Source of the DNA: a bacterium
Lineage (GTDB): Bacteria; Patescibacteriota; Minisyncoccia; Phycocordibacterales; UBA12079
NCBI GenBank assembly: GCA_030641525.1
Contig: DAOWHH010000002.1
Location: forward strand, 1 to 50,557
Direction: 5' to 3'
Length of the DNA: 50,557 bases
Position 1 is the first letter of the stretch, and the number at the start of each line of letters is the position of its first letter. The position numbers were made by a program, and so were the translations under genes. This document shows, piece by piece, positions 7,284 through 16,994 of the stretch. Below the pieces are notes generated by a model, which was not told where the DNA came from, ran no database searches, and was given only the letters and a program-made list of their open reading frames with translations.

Positions 7284-9155
7284 ATGGAAGAAAATAATTC
7301 AATTACATATTTTGCTCAGGTAGATCGCAGAAATCAGCAGACGTCTTTTGGTATTAAAGCTATTGATAGAACTAAACATGTCTATACTATTGGAAAAACT
7401 GGGATGGGTAAATCTACTTTGCTTGAAAATATGGCTGTTCAAGATATCAAAAGTGGAAATGGTATGGCATTTATGGATCCACATGGTAAGACAGCTGATT
7501 TATTACTTGATTATGTTCCAGAAGAACGAATAGAGGATGTTATTTATTTCGCTCCTTTTGATTTGGAAAATCCTATTTCTTTTAATGTTTTAGAAAATGT
7601 AGATAATTCAAAAAGACATCTCGTTGCTAGTGGTTTAATGAGTGCTTTTAAGAAAATCTGGGTGGATGCTTGGTCAGCTAGAATGGAATATATTCTTAAT
7701 AATATTTTATTAGCTCTCTTAGAATATCCAGATGCTACTTTATTGGGAGTGAATAGGATGCTTTCAGATAAGATTTATAGAAAAAAAGTAATTGCTAATA
7801 TTACAGATTCATCAGTGAAAGCTTTTTGGGTGGATGAATTTTCTAAGTATGGTGAACGATATATGCAAGAAGCTGGTGCCTCTATTCAAAATAAAATTGG
7901 TCAATTTGTTTCTAATCCGATTGTAAGAAATATTATCGGGCAAACAAAATCTTCTTTTGATGTCAGAGATATAATGGATAAAAAAAAGATTTTAATAATT
8001 AATCTTTCAAAAGGTCAGGTAGGAGAAGATGCAGCTAACTTACTTGGAAGTATGTTGATTACTAAAATTTATTTAGGAGCGATGTCTCGAGCTGATGTTA
8101 GTCAGGCAGAATTAAATAAATTACCTAATTTCTATTTCTTTGTAGATGAATTTCAGTCTTTTGCTAATGAATCTTTTGCTGATATTTTATCTGAAGCTCG
8201 AAAATATAAACTTAATTTAACTATTGCTCATCAATATATAGAACAAATGCCTGATAATGTACGAGCGGCTGTTTTCGGGAATGTGGGAACTATGATTATT
8301 TTCCGCTTAGGTTCTTTCGATGCTGATATTTTTGAAAAAGAATTTTCTCCTAGTTTTTATGCCGATGATATAGTTAATCTTGGTTTTGCTCAGATTTATT
8401 TACGATTGATGATAGACGGAATTGGTTCGGTGCCTTTTTCGGCTAAAACTTTACCACCTATTGAGATGCCAGATATTTCATTTAAATCTGAAATTATAGA
8501 AGCTTCGCGAAAACAATTTTCTCAACCAAAAGAAAAGGTTGAAAAAATGATAAGTGATTGGCATGAACCACTTAATCAAGCTCCTATTAAGAAAGAGGGT
8601 TATCAGCCCTCCTCTGTTGAAACTATGGCGGTCAAGAAAGTTACAGTAGGAAAGCAAGACAAAAAAATATACCCTAGTTCTAAATCTCAATATCAAACTC
8701 AATCTAGACCGCAATTTCAGTCACAGAATAGATTCGCTGGAGGGGATAAACGTACAGAGGTAAGAAATGTAAATAAAGATTTTAATAGTACAAATAAAGT
8801 AGAGAATAATATAAAAAAAGTTCCTATAGCGGATAGACAACAATTAAAAGTTGCTCTTTCTGGCATTTTAGAAGGTATGAAAAAAGAAACTCCCTCTTTT
8901 TCTACCCTCTCCGCCAAGGTCTCTACCGACGCTAAAGCTATGGCGGACAAAACGGTAGTCGAGAAAATTATAGCAAGTGGGGAAAATAAGTTGAATTCGG
9001 AAGTTTTAAAGAGGTCTGAAATTGAACTGGTTAACAAAGACCCAAAGAAGCCAGAAGAGGTATCTAGAGATATTTTGGAAAAAACACTCTATGTTGAAAA
9101 ACCAGACGGATTTAAAAAAGAAAAAGGAGATCAAGAAGCTAATCAAAGTATTTAG
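7284..9155 (+). CDS. VirD4/TraG-like type IV coupling ATPase
   Basis: This 623-residue protein has a P-loop GKTGMGKST at residues 37-45 and a Walker B strand FYFFVDEFQSF near 287-297, in the order seen in TraG/VirD4 and the wider HerA-FtsK class. These ATPases pump DNA or deliver substrates to secretion channels. No N-terminal membrane helix is visible, unlike classical VirD4. After residue ~420 the protein becomes a low-complexity Q/K/S-rich, probably disordered tail. No other secretion-channel gene is in the window. A TATAAT box at 7256-7261 gives a short leader without a Shine-Dalgarno site. Its end overlaps the LTD protein gene, suggesting linked function at the cell surface. Confidence 0.85.
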   Translation: MEENNSITYFAQVDRRNQQTSFGIKAIDRTKHVYTIGKTGMGKSTLLENMAVQDIKSGNGMAFMDPHGKTADLLLDYVPEERIEDVIYFAPFDLENPISFNVLENVDNSKRHLVASGLMSAFKKIWVDAWSARMEYILNNILLALLEYPDATLLGVNRMLSDKIYRKKVIANITDSSVKAFWVDEFSKYGERYMQEAGASIQNKIGQFVSNPIVRNIIGQTKSSFDVRDIMDKKKILIINLSKGQVGEDAANLLGSMLITKIYLGAMSRADVSQAELNKLPNFYFFVDEFQSFANESFADILSEARKYKLNLTIAHQYIEQMPDNVRAAVFGNVGTMIIFRLGSFDADIFEKEFSPSFYADDIVNLGFAQIYLRLMIDGIGSVPFSAKTLPPIEMPDISFKSEIIEASRKQFSQPKEKVEKMISDWHEPLNQAPIKKEGYQPSSVETMAVKKVTVGKQDKKIYPSSKSQYQTQSRPQFQSQNRFAGGDKRTEVRNVNKDFNSTNKVENNIKKVPIADRQQLKVALSGILEGMKKETPSFSTLSAKVSTDAKAMADKTVVEKIIASGENKLNSEVLKRSEIELVNKDPKKPEEVSRDILEKTLYVEKPDGFKKEKGDQEANQSI

Positions 9156-10593
9156 TTTTTTAATTTTCTTTACTCCTATTTTTGTTTTAGCTCAGATAGA
9201 AATTACTGAAATAATGTATGATTTGGAAGGATCTGATAGTGGTCGTGAATGGATTGAAATTTTTAATTCTGGTGCAGAAGATATTGATTTGAAAAATTGG
9301 CGGTTTGTTACAGGTGATACTTCTCATAGAATAAATATTGAAAACAGAAAAGTATTACCTGCTATCGTTCCTAGTAAATCATATGCTATTTTTGCTGACA
9401 ATCCAGATGAATTCAAGAAAGATAATCCTATTTTCTCAGGAACCATATTTAATGGTTCTTTTTCTTTAAAAAATACAAGTGAAATTTTGATAATTAAAAA
9501 TGAGGATTTGGAAATTGATCGGGTAGAATATTCAAAAGAACAAGGAGCTAGTGGTGATGGAAATTCTCTTCAAAAAATAAATGGTGAGTGGAAAGCAAGT
9601 ATTCCTACTGTAGGGATTTCTAATTTTTTAGATGAAAATCCTGTGGATGATAGTTCTGGAATAGAAGATCCTCAAACATTGAGCGGTAGTACAACGACTA
9701 CTTCTGAGGTGGAATATATTGAGCCAGAAATTTCTGCTCGTATTGTACCTTTATTTGATAGTCCTATTGCTGGAGCAGATTTTCTTTTTGAAGCTAAAGC
9801 CTTTGGTCTAGAAAATAAACCGTTAGAAAATGCTGAATATCATTGGGCATTCGGTGACGGGACAATGTCCAATCGACAAAATGTCTTGCATACTTATCAA
9901 TATCCTAGTGATTATATGGTTGTTTTAAATGTTATATCTGGAAAATATACCGCAAGTGATCGTTTAAAGATCAAGGTAATTCCTTCTGATATTATTATTT
10001 CAAAAATAGGAAGTGATTTTGATAATAATTTTATTGAACTTCAAAACCCATCTAATTACGAATTTAATTTATCTTGGTGGAGATTAAAGGTAAATGACAA
10101 TTATTTTACAATTCCTAAAGATACTATTTTGTTAGCTAAAGGGAATATAAAATTTTCATCAAGAATTACAAGTCTTTTTCCACAAATAAATAATCAGGTT
10201 CAACTTCTTTACCCTAATGGTTTTGTTGCTTTTAATTATGTTGCTGAAAAAGAAAAAAACACCCCTATCAAAAGTCCTAGCGTGATAGATCCTATTTCTG
10301 TGAAAAACTCCAGTATAGTGATAGAAGTACCAGAGCCTACGATAATCGGAGGTCCAACCTCCGAAAGTTTTGAAAAAGTTGATGATTTAATTGAACAAAC
10401 TCAGTCGGCTAATATCGCCGGAGGCATCACCGGAGGTCCAACCTCTTATTATTCAACTTCCTACCAAGTTTCCAATTCTGGGAATATTATTCTAAATAAA
10501 TGGACTTTATTATTATCAGGAATTATCTTGATTGCAGTAATTGGTATTGTTTATGTGACTAGATTAGATACTCAACAAGGAGAAGTTTTTTAA
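9091..10593 (+). CDS. Surface protein with lamin-tail and PKD domains
   Basis: The open frame begins at 9022, but M at 9091 gives a lysine-rich n-region followed by a signal peptide (VFSFLIFFTPIFVLA), so I prefer that start, a product of 500 residues. Domains in order: a lamin-tail domain (IEITEIMYD...GREWIEIFN), a PKD domain (YHWAFGDGTMSN...LHTYQYP), a second lamin-tail-like domain (DIIISKIGSDFDNNFIELQN), a low-complexity Pro/Ser/Gly stalk and a C-terminal membrane helix (LLLSGIILIAVIGIVYV). It is probably anchored in the membrane and displayed outside. It overlaps the upstream ATPase gene by 65 nt. Ligands are unknown. Confidence 0.8.
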   Translation: MLKNQTDLKKKKEIKKLIKVFSFLIFFTPIFVLAQIEITEIMYDLEGSDSGREWIEIFNSGAEDIDLKNWRFVTGDTSHRINIENRKVLPAIVPSKSYAIFADNPDEFKKDNPIFSGTIFNGSFSLKNTSEILIIKNEDLEIDRVEYSKEQGASGDGNSLQKINGEWKASIPTVGISNFLDENPVDDSSGIEDPQTLSGSTTTTSEVEYIEPEISARIVPLFDSPIAGADFLFEAKAFGLENKPLENAEYHWAFGDGTMSNRQNVLHTYQYPSDYMVVLNVISGKYTASDRLKIKVIPSDIIISKIGSDFDNNFIELQNPSNYEFNLSWWRLKVNDNYFTIPKDTILLAKGNIKFSSRITSLFPQINNQVQLLYPNGFVAFNYVAEKEKNTPIKSPSVIDPISVKNSSIVIEVPEPTIIGGPTSESFEKVDDLIEQTQSANIAGGITGGPTSYYSTSYQVSNSGNIILNKWTLLLSGIILIAVIGIVYVTRLDTQQGEVF

Positions 10594-10661
10594 AAATAAC
10601 TTAAAACTTAATAAAACAAAATATTTGTTTTAAAGAATATATTTATGTATTTCGGTTATGT

Positions 10662-10690
10662 AAGTCGGCTATCGGATAGCCGACTTTTAT
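10662..10690 (+). terminator. Terminator after the LTD protein gene
   Basis: A perfect 11-bp stem (10662-10672 with 10676-10686) around CGG is followed by a short T run. Confidence 0.8.
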
Positions 10691-10721
10691 TAAATTGAAT
10701 GATGCTGAAACAAGTCTTTTT

Positions 10722-10730
10722 TGCTATAAT
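10722..10730 (+). promoter_or_regulatory. Extended -10 box for a leaderless transcript
   Basis: TGCTATAAT ends 7 nt before the ATG at 10738, so the transcript should start at or next to the start codon. There is no Shine-Dalgarno site. It also indicates that the upstream in-frame ATG at 10699 is not used. Confidence 0.65.
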
Positions 10731-10737
10731 CGTGTTA

Positions 10738-11889
10738 ATGAACAACAAAAAGATATTAATACTTTCTACAGCCTATTATCCCCTTATAGGAGGTGCTGAA
10801 GTGGCTATAAAGGAAATTACAGACAGAATAGAAGATATAGAATTTGATTTATTAACTGCTCGGATGGATAAGAATCTTCCTAAAAATGAAAAGATAGGTA
10901 ATGTAAATGTTTTTAGGTTTGGTTTTGGTTATGCATTTATAGATAAAATATTATTGGCTTTTTTAGGACATAGAAAAGCTCAGAAATTACATAAGCAAAA
11001 TAATTATAATACTGTTTGGGCTATGATGGCGAGTCATGGTGGTTTAGCGGCTTCAAAATTTAAAGCTAAAAATCCTAATATAAAATTTTTACTTACTCTC
11101 CAAGAAGGAGATAGTTTGGAGTATATTTATAAAAAAACTCGTTTTATAAAAAGACAATTTAAAAATATTTTTATAAAAGCAGATAGAATCCAATGTATTA
11201 GTAAATATCTAGCAGATTGGGCTAAAGATATGGGTGCAAAAAGTCCAATTGAGATAATTCCTAATGGTGTAGATGTAGATGTTTTTTCGCAAAAATATTC
11301 AGAAGACGAATTAAATAAATTAAAATTGGAAATGGATAAAAAAGATGGAGATAAATTTATTATCACAACTTCCCGTTTAAGTTATAAGAATGCAATAGAT
11401 GATTTAATAAAATCTATAATTTATTTACCTAATAATTTTAAATTATTAATTTTAGGAGAAGGGGAAGATAAGGTTAAACTTGAAATAATTGTTAAGGAAA
11501 ATAATTTGGGTAATAGGGTTAGATTTTTAGGGTTTGTAGATTACAAAGAATTACCCAAGTATTTGAGGATATCAGATGTCTTTGTGAGAGCTTCTCTTTC
11601 AGAAGGTTTTGGTAACTCTTTTGTGGAAGCTATGGTGACCAAGATACCAGTAATAGCTACACCAGTAGGGGGTATTGTAGATTTTCTAGAAGATGAAAAA
11701 ACAGGTTTATTTTGTAAAGTGAAGGATCCAGAATCAATAGCTGAAAAGATTAAAAAAATAATAGATGACGATGAATTAAGAAGTAGAATTATTGAAAATG
11801 CTCATCAAATGGTTATAGATAGATATGATTGGAATTTAATTGCATTAGATATGAAAAAAGTGTTTGATTCTTTAATTTTGGGAAAATAG
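10738..11889 (+). CDS. GT4 glycosyltransferase
   Basis: This 383-residue GT-B enzyme starts with the usual nucleotide-sugar enzyme N-terminus KILILSTAYYPLIGGAE and has the E-x7-E donor motif at E289 to E297 (EGFGNSFVE), followed by PVIATPVGG. It would transfer a sugar with retention of configuration onto a growing glycan at the cytoplasmic face. The specific sugars cannot be read from the sequence. The ORF extends 13 codons upstream, but conserved residues and the -10 box at 10725-10730 favour 10738. It is the first gene of the glycan locus. Confidence 0.9.
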   Translation: MNNKKILILSTAYYPLIGGAEVAIKEITDRIEDIEFDLLTARMDKNLPKNEKIGNVNVFRFGFGYAFIDKILLAFLGHRKAQKLHKQNNYNTVWAMMASHGGLAASKFKAKNPNIKFLLTLQEGDSLEYIYKKTRFIKRQFKNIFIKADRIQCISKYLADWAKDMGAKSPIEIIPNGVDVDVFSQKYSEDELNKLKLEMDKKDGDKFIITTSRLSYKNAIDDLIKSIIYLPNNFKLLILGEGEDKVKLEIIVKENNLGNRVRFLGFVDYKELPKYLRISDVFVRASLSEGFGNSFVEAMVTKIPVIATPVGGIVDFLEDEKTGLFCKVKDPESIAEKIKKIIDDDELRSRIIENAHQMVIDRYDWNLIALDMKKVFDSLILGK

Positions 11890-11955
11890 TAGGAATTGTA
11901 TAGATTTCTGATATTATAAATAATATATTCAAATTTTATTAAATAATTAAAAAAT

Positions 11956-12819
11956 ATGATTTTAGTAACAGGACATAAAGGGTTTATCGGGCAAAGATTA
12001 TTTAAGGATTTACAAGATAAATTCGGTGAGGAAAATATAATAGGATACGATTTAGTAGACGGAGATGATTTAAGAGATTATTTTAGATTGGATAAATTAT
12101 TTAGAGAAAATCCAATTAATACAATTATTCACTTAGCAGCTAGAGCAGGGGTAAGAACTAGTGAGAAATTTCCAGATGAATATATCACAACGAATATTAT
12201 TGGGACAAATAATATTTTAAGATGTGCTAAAGAATATGAAATAGATAAAGTTATTATTTTTAGTTCTAGTTCAGTTTATGGTAGTCAGACACCACCTAAT
12301 GCAGAGACAGAAGAATTAAGCCCTGAGTCTCTTTATGCTGTGACAAAAGTAAGTACAGAATATCTTGCAAAAGCTTCTCCTATTAAAACAATTATTGTTA
12401 GACCTTTTACTTGTTATGGTGAAAATGGAAGAAATGATCAAGTTATAGATAAATGGTTATGGCAAATTAATTCTGGTAGACCAATTACATTTTTTGGGGA
12501 AGGAAATACAAAGAGGGGGTACACTTATGTGGGGGATTTAGTAGATGGAGTTATAAAGTTAATAGATTATAACCAAAAGGATAACCACGAAGTGTTTAAT
12601 TTAGGAGGACAAACAATTACAACCTTATCCGAACTCTTAGATATTTTTAAGAAAACTATCCCTTTTGAATTTAAAGTTAATAAGATTGATTTACCGAACG
12701 GGGATGTTAAAGAAAATTGGGCAGATATCAGTAAAGCCAAAGAAAAACTAGGTTTTAATCCTGATACTAATTTTAAAGAGAAAGTTAAAGAATTAATCGT
12801 TAATAATTTGAAGAAATAA
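11956..12819 (+). CDS. NAD-dependent sugar epimerase/dehydratase (extended SDR)
   Basis: This 287-residue protein has the NAD-binding motif TGHKGFIG at residues 5-12, a SSSSVYG serine strand, and the catalytic pair Y127-x3-K131. The pattern fits the GalE/WbpP/RmlB-type extended SDR family acting on nucleotide sugars. Epimerase or dehydratase chemistry cannot be decided from the visible motifs. It is slightly shorter than typical GalE (~330). It lies between GT4 genes on the same strand and probably supplies a modified sugar donor for them. Confidence 0.85.
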   Translation: MILVTGHKGFIGQRLFKDLQDKFGEENIIGYDLVDGDDLRDYFRLDKLFRENPINTIIHLAARAGVRTSEKFPDEYITTNIIGTNNILRCAKEYEIDKVIIFSSSSVYGSQTPPNAETEELSPESLYAVTKVSTEYLAKASPIKTIIVRPFTCYGENGRNDQVIDKWLWQINSGRPITFFGEGNTKRGYTYVGDLVDGVIKLIDYNQKDNHEVFNLGGQTITTLSELLDIFKKTIPFEFKVNKIDLPNGDVKENWADISKAKEKLGFNPDTNFKEKVKELIVNNLKK

Positions 12820-12841
12820 TCATTACTGATTGAGTAGTCTG

Positions 12842-13966
12842 ATGAAAATATTAATTACTACAGGTGTATATCCTCCAGATATTGGGGGACCAGCAACTTA
12901 TTCCAAGTTACTTTTTGATGAATTACCTAAAAGAGGTATTGAAGTTGATGTTTTGTCTTTTGGTGAAGTGAGGTTTTTACCTAAAATAATTCGGCATATT
13001 ATTTATTTTTTTAAGATTCTTAAAAAAAGTAAAGGGGTGGGTATTATTTATGCTCAAGATCCTGTGAGTGTAGGTTTACCTACAATGTTGGCTTCTAAAA
13101 TTTTAAATAAAAGATTTTTTATACGAATTGCAGGAGATTATGCTTGGGAACAAGGAGTTCAACGATTTGATGTTAAAGATAACCTTGATGATTTTTCAGC
13201 GAAAAATAAAGGATATTCTTTTATGGTTCGTGTTTTTAAAAAAATTCAAAAAACTGTGGCTAATTCAGCTGATATGATTATAGTTCCTAGTCAATATTTT
13301 AAAGGAATTATTTCTAATTGGGGAATTGAGACAAGTAAAATAAATGCTATATATAATGGGATTAAAATTTCTCAACAATCAGAAGTTGTATTTTCAAATG
13401 ATATAAAGGATGAATCAACTAATAAAGAAAAAGTACTTTTGTCAGTAGGGCGATTAGTTCCTTGGAAAGGGTTTGATGTTTTAATTGAATGTATGCCAGA
13501 AATTTTAAAAAATTATCCTAATTTAAAGTTAAAAATAATTGGAAGTGGTCCTCAAAAGGAGAATTTGGAAAAAATTATAAATAAATTAAATTTAAGAGAT
13601 GATGTGTTTTTAACAGGACAATTAGAGAGGGAAAAAACTTTGAAATGTATGGAGGAAGCTGATTTGTTTATTCTCAATACACAATATGAAGGTTTTGCTC
13701 ATCAATTAATTGAAGTGGCTAATTTGAAAACTCCCATAATAACTACAAATATTGGAGGTAATCCAGAATTGATTGAAAATAATAAAGAAGGTATTTTAAT
13801 TGAACCAAATAACAAACAACAAATTATTGATTCAATTATTAAGGTTTTGAAAAATAATGAGTTCAGAGAAGATATAGTGAAAAATGCTTTTATTAAGTCT
13901 CAGCAATTTTCAATTCAAAATACTTTAGATCAATTAGAAAAATTACTAAAAATCACAAAAATATAA
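12842..13966 (+). CDS. GT4 glycosyltransferase
   Basis: This enzyme of about 374 residues begins MKILITTGVYPPDIGGPA, a typical GT4 acceptor-domain start, and has VGRLVPWKGFDVLIE and the E-x7-E motif at E283 to E291 (EGFAHQLIE). The open frame reaches a TTG at 12830, but the ATG at 12842 matches the family start. It lies 22 nt after the epimerase gene and is likely co-transcribed with it. Confidence 0.9.
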   Translation: MKILITTGVYPPDIGGPATYSKLLFDELPKRGIEVDVLSFGEVRFLPKIIRHIIYFFKILKKSKGVGIIYAQDPVSVGLPTMLASKILNKRFFIRIAGDYAWEQGVQRFDVKDNLDDFSAKNKGYSFMVRVFKKIQKTVANSADMIIVPSQYFKGIISNWGIETSKINAIYNGIKISQQSEVVFSNDIKDESTNKEKVLLSVGRLVPWKGFDVLIECMPEILKNYPNLKLKIIGSGPQKENLEKIINKLNLRDDVFLTGQLEREKTLKCMEEADLFILNTQYEGFAHQLIEVANLKTPIITTNIGGNPELIENNKEGILIEPNNKQQIIDSIIKVLKNNEFREDIVKNAFIKSQQFSIQNTLDQLEKLLKITKI

Positions 13967-13972
13967 ATTTTT

Positions 13973-13981
13973 TGCTACAAT
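13973..13981 (+). promoter_or_regulatory. Extended -10 box for a leaderless transcript
   Basis: TGCTACAAT ends 6 nt before the ATG at 13988, in the 21-nt gap between two glycosyltransferase genes. No Shine-Dalgarno site is present, so this gene probably also has its own start of transcription. Confidence 0.6.
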
Positions 13982-13987
13982 AATTCT

Positions 13988-15160
13988 ATGAATATATTAA
14001 TGTTAAGTATAGATAGGAATATATTTGATGAAAATTCTGCGGTTCGTCAGCGTATGTTTAGTTACGGTACTCTTGTAAATGAACTTCATATTATTATTTT
14101 GAATAAAGATAATCCTAAACCTAAGGTCGGACAAGGAACAGAAGATCATTTCAAGAAAAAGACAAAAATAGCTAATAATGTCTGGGTTTATCCAACCAAT
14201 TCATCTAGTAAATTTAGATATTTTTTTGATGCTATTAAAATTGCTATTAGAATTAAAGAAATAGATTTGGTTACAGCTCAAGATCCTTATGAAACTGGTT
14301 TTATTGCTTGGAGAATTGCTAAAAAATTAAATTCTAAATTAGAACTTCAAATTCATACAGATCTTTTTAATATTTATTTTATCAAACATTCATTTTCAAA
14401 CAGAATTAGATCATTAATTGCAAAATTTTTATTACCGAAAGCTGATCATATTCGAGCTGTTTCTAAAAGAATTAAATTATCGTTATCTAAAAAATTACAG
14501 GAGAAAACAACCGTTTTACCTATTTTCGTTGATACGGTTTTTATTCATCAAAAAACATCAGATCTTGATTTACATAAAGATTATCCTCGTTTTAAATTTA
14601 TTATCCTAATAATGAGTCGTTTAGAAAAAGAGAAAAATATTTCTATAGCGGTTGAAACTATGAAAGAAATTGTCCGAGTGTTTCCTAAAACAGGATTAAT
14701 TATAGTAGGGAAAGGTTCTATGAAGAAAACTTTAAGAAAACAAGCACGTAGAACTGGATTAGAAGAAAATATCATCTTCAAAAGATGGGCGAATGACCCT
14801 ATTTCATATTTTAAATCGGCTGATTTATTTCTTTCCACTTCTGATTATGAAGGATACGGACTGTCTTTGGTAGAAGCGATTATTTCTCGTTGTCCTATTC
14901 TTACTACTAAAGTTGGTATTGTAGGAGAGCTCTTGAATAGTAATAATTCTCTCTTATGTGATGTTGGTGATAAAGAATGTTTGGTAGATAATATTATTAG
15001 AGCACAACAACATCCTGAAACCCTGTCTGAATTCAAAGAAAAAGCTTATGCTGATTTTATACAAAAAATTCCACAGATAAAGAATGAATATTTAAAGAAT
15101 CTTCAAAAGATTTGGGAAGGAGTTGTGAATCTACCTGTTGATAGGTATGATAATAAATAA
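13988..15160 (+). CDS. GT4 glycosyltransferase
   Basis: This 390-residue protein has LIMSRLEKEKNISIAVE for the donor domain and E-x7-E at E288 to E296 (EGYGLSLVE), then RCPILTTKVG. The N-terminal half is typical of a variable acceptor domain. Two ORFs within it in other frames are shadows. Substrates are unknown. Confidence 0.88.
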   Translation: MNILMLSIDRNIFDENSAVRQRMFSYGTLVNELHIIILNKDNPKPKVGQGTEDHFKKKTKIANNVWVYPTNSSSKFRYFFDAIKIAIRIKEIDLVTAQDPYETGFIAWRIAKKLNSKLELQIHTDLFNIYFIKHSFSNRIRSLIAKFLLPKADHIRAVSKRIKLSLSKKLQEKTTVLPIFVDTVFIHQKTSDLDLHKDYPRFKFIILIMSRLEKEKNISIAVETMKEIVRVFPKTGLIIVGKGSMKKTLRKQARRTGLEENIIFKRWANDPISYFKSADLFLSTSDYEGYGLSLVEAIISRCPILTTKVGIVGELLNSNNSLLCDVGDKECLVDNIIRAQQHPETLSEFKEKAYADFIQKIPQIKNEYLKNLQKIWEGVVNLPVDRYDNK

Positions 15161-15321
15161 AAATACTAAAGAAAGAAAATAATTAGATTTTATTTAAGAT
15201 TTATGAATAATTTAGATAAGAAGCTTTATTATAAAAAGAAAAGGACTCTATAAAGACAAAACCTCATAGGGGACTTTTCGTGGTGATTACTTACATAGTA
15301 TATTATATAAAAAAAAGTCAA

Positions 15322-16371
15322 ATGAAATTACTAATACTTACACAAACTATAGACAAAACTGACTCTCAATTGGGTTTTTTTCATGGATGGGTTCTTTCTT
15401 TTGCTAAGAGATTTGAGCAAATAGATATTATATGTCTTAAGAAAGGTATATATGATTTTCCGTCAAATGTGAACGTTTATTCTTTAGGAAAAGAAAATAT
15501 TCAAGGAAATTGGTTTACAAAGAAAATATTATATGTAATTAGATTTTATAAATTGATATGGAATTTACGTCGCTCTTATGAGAGTGTGTTTGTTCATATG
15601 AATCAAGAATATATCCTCTTGGGAGGCTTATTTTGGCGAATTTTTCGTAAGAATATGTATATGTGGAGAAATCATTATGATGGTAGTATTTTAACTAATA
15701 TAGCTTCTTTTTTCTGTAAAAAAGTATTTTGTACATCTCGTTTTTCATATACGGCACGATTTAAAAAAACTGTTTTAATGCCGGTTGGGGTTGATGAGAG
15801 TTCTTGTCGCTTGGATGAGTCTATTGAAAAAATTCCTAATTCTATACTTTCTTTGGGTCGTCTTGATATATCAAAACGTCTTCATATTCTTATAGAAGCT
15901 TTGGGTGTTTTAGAATCACAAGGGATAGAATTTGTAGCAACATTTGTTGGAGGACCATCAAAAACTGATTCAAGTTATTCTGAAAGGCTAACCAAGAGAG
16001 TAGAAGAATTAGGTATAAGTGATAAAGTAAATTTTGTGGGAGCTTTTCCAAATACTGAAACATTTCGTTATTATCGTTCTCACAGTATATTTGTTAATTG
16101 CAGTAAGAGTGGAATGTTTGATAAGACAATATTTGAATCAGTGGTCTGTGGTTGTTTAACTTTAGTGACTAGTCAAGATTTTAAAGATTTGGTAGGCGAG
16201 GAATTTATTTTTCCAGAAGATGACTTTATTACTCTCTCAAAAAAACTTAAACAATTTTTAACTTCGTCATTAGAAGAAAGGAGTAGATTAGCTTTAGATT
16301 TAAATAAGTGTATCAAGAATAATAATTTAGAATCATTAACTAAAAGTTTAGGAGAAGAAATAACTAATTAA
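15322..16371 (+). CDS. GT4-like glycosyltransferase
   Basis: This protein of about 349 residues begins MKLLILTQTIDKTDSQLGFF. The open frame starts 14 codons earlier at 15280, but those codons encode an unlikely lead-in. The donor half shows ILSLGRLDISKRLHILIEA and a degenerate E-x7-E region (GMFDKTIFESVVCG) in which the first Glu is replaced, so activity or donor choice may differ from its neighbours. It is followed after 5 nt by a methyltransferase gene. Confidence 0.8.
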   Translation: MKLLILTQTIDKTDSQLGFFHGWVLSFAKRFEQIDIICLKKGIYDFPSNVNVYSLGKENIQGNWFTKKILYVIRFYKLIWNLRRSYESVFVHMNQEYILLGGLFWRIFRKNMYMWRNHYDGSILTNIASFFCKKVFCTSRFSYTARFKKTVLMPVGVDESSCRLDESIEKIPNSILSLGRLDISKRLHILIEALGVLESQGIEFVATFVGGPSKTDSSYSERLTKRVEELGISDKVNFVGAFPNTETFRYYRSHSIFVNCSKSGMFDKTIFESVVCGCLTLVTSQDFKDLVGEEFIFPEDDFITLSKKLKQFLTSSLEERSRLALDLNKCIKNNNLESLTKSLGEEITN

Positions 16372-16376
16372 ATGAT

Positions 16377-16994
16377 ATGAGTGTAAAAACTTTTGAAAAT
16401 AAATATTGGAAAGAAAAAAAACAAGATATTGTTTTTAGACATAAGGTGGCTCTAAATATGATAGACCATGGAGAAATTCTTGATATTGGCTCGGGGGATG
16501 GTTTATTTATGAAGATGTTAAGAGAAAAAGGACTTATTCCAAAAGGAATTGATATTTCAGAAGAGGGGATCAAAAAGTGTAAAGAAAAAGATTTGAATGT
16601 TTCTTTATGTGATTTTTCTTCAGAAAAATTACCGTTTTCAGAGAATGAATTTGATTATGTTGTTATTCTTGATGTTTTAGAACATCTTTATTCTCCAGAA
16701 TATCTTTTAAAAGAAGCAAAAAGAGTTTCTAAAAAAAATATAATAATAAGTGTTCCAAATTTCAATTCCTTACCTGCTAGAATTCAAATGTTTTTAGGTA
16801 AAGTTCCAGAAAATAATACTAAAAATAAAGGGCATATTTATTGGTTTAATTTAAAAGTATTAAAGAAGATGTTAAAAGATAATGGTTTAGAAATAATGGA
16901 TATTAAAATGAACACCTTTTGGGGAATGAATTTTCTAACTAAAATATCCCCTTCAGTTTTTGCACTTTCTTTTGTGATAAAATTAGAAAAATGA
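16377..16994 (+). CDS. MetW-like class I SAM methyltransferase
   Basis: This 205-residue protein has the SAM motif LDIGSGDG at residues 35-42, the acidic post-strand residue in GIDIS, and VILDVLEHL as motif IV. The spacing and the NKGHIYWFN segment resemble the MetW-like branch often found in polysaccharide loci. It probably methylates a glycan or its carrier. Its stop overlaps the next start (ATGA, 16991-16994), so the two methyltransferases are coupled. A decayed copy of its last 30 codons lies at 17636-17728. Confidence 0.85.
   Translation: MSVKTFENKYWKEKKQDIVFRHKVALNMIDHGEILDIGSGDGLFMKMLREKGLIPKGIDISEEGIKKCKEKDLNVSLCDFSSEKLPFSENEFDYVVILDVLEHLYSPEYLLKEAKRVSKKNIIISVPNFNSLPARIQMFLGKVPENNTKNKGHIYWFNLKVLKKMLKDNGLEIMDIKMNTFWGMNFLTKISPSVFALSFVIKLEK

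Noticed and set aside
9022-9090. Longer start for the LTD protein
   Set aside because: It would put 23 extra residues before the signal peptide, entirely inside the upstream coding region. The ATG at 9091 gives a normal n-region.
10699-10737. Upstream in-frame ATG of the GT4 gene
   Set aside because: The extra residues do not fit the family start and would lie upstream of the -10 box that ends 7 nt before 10738.
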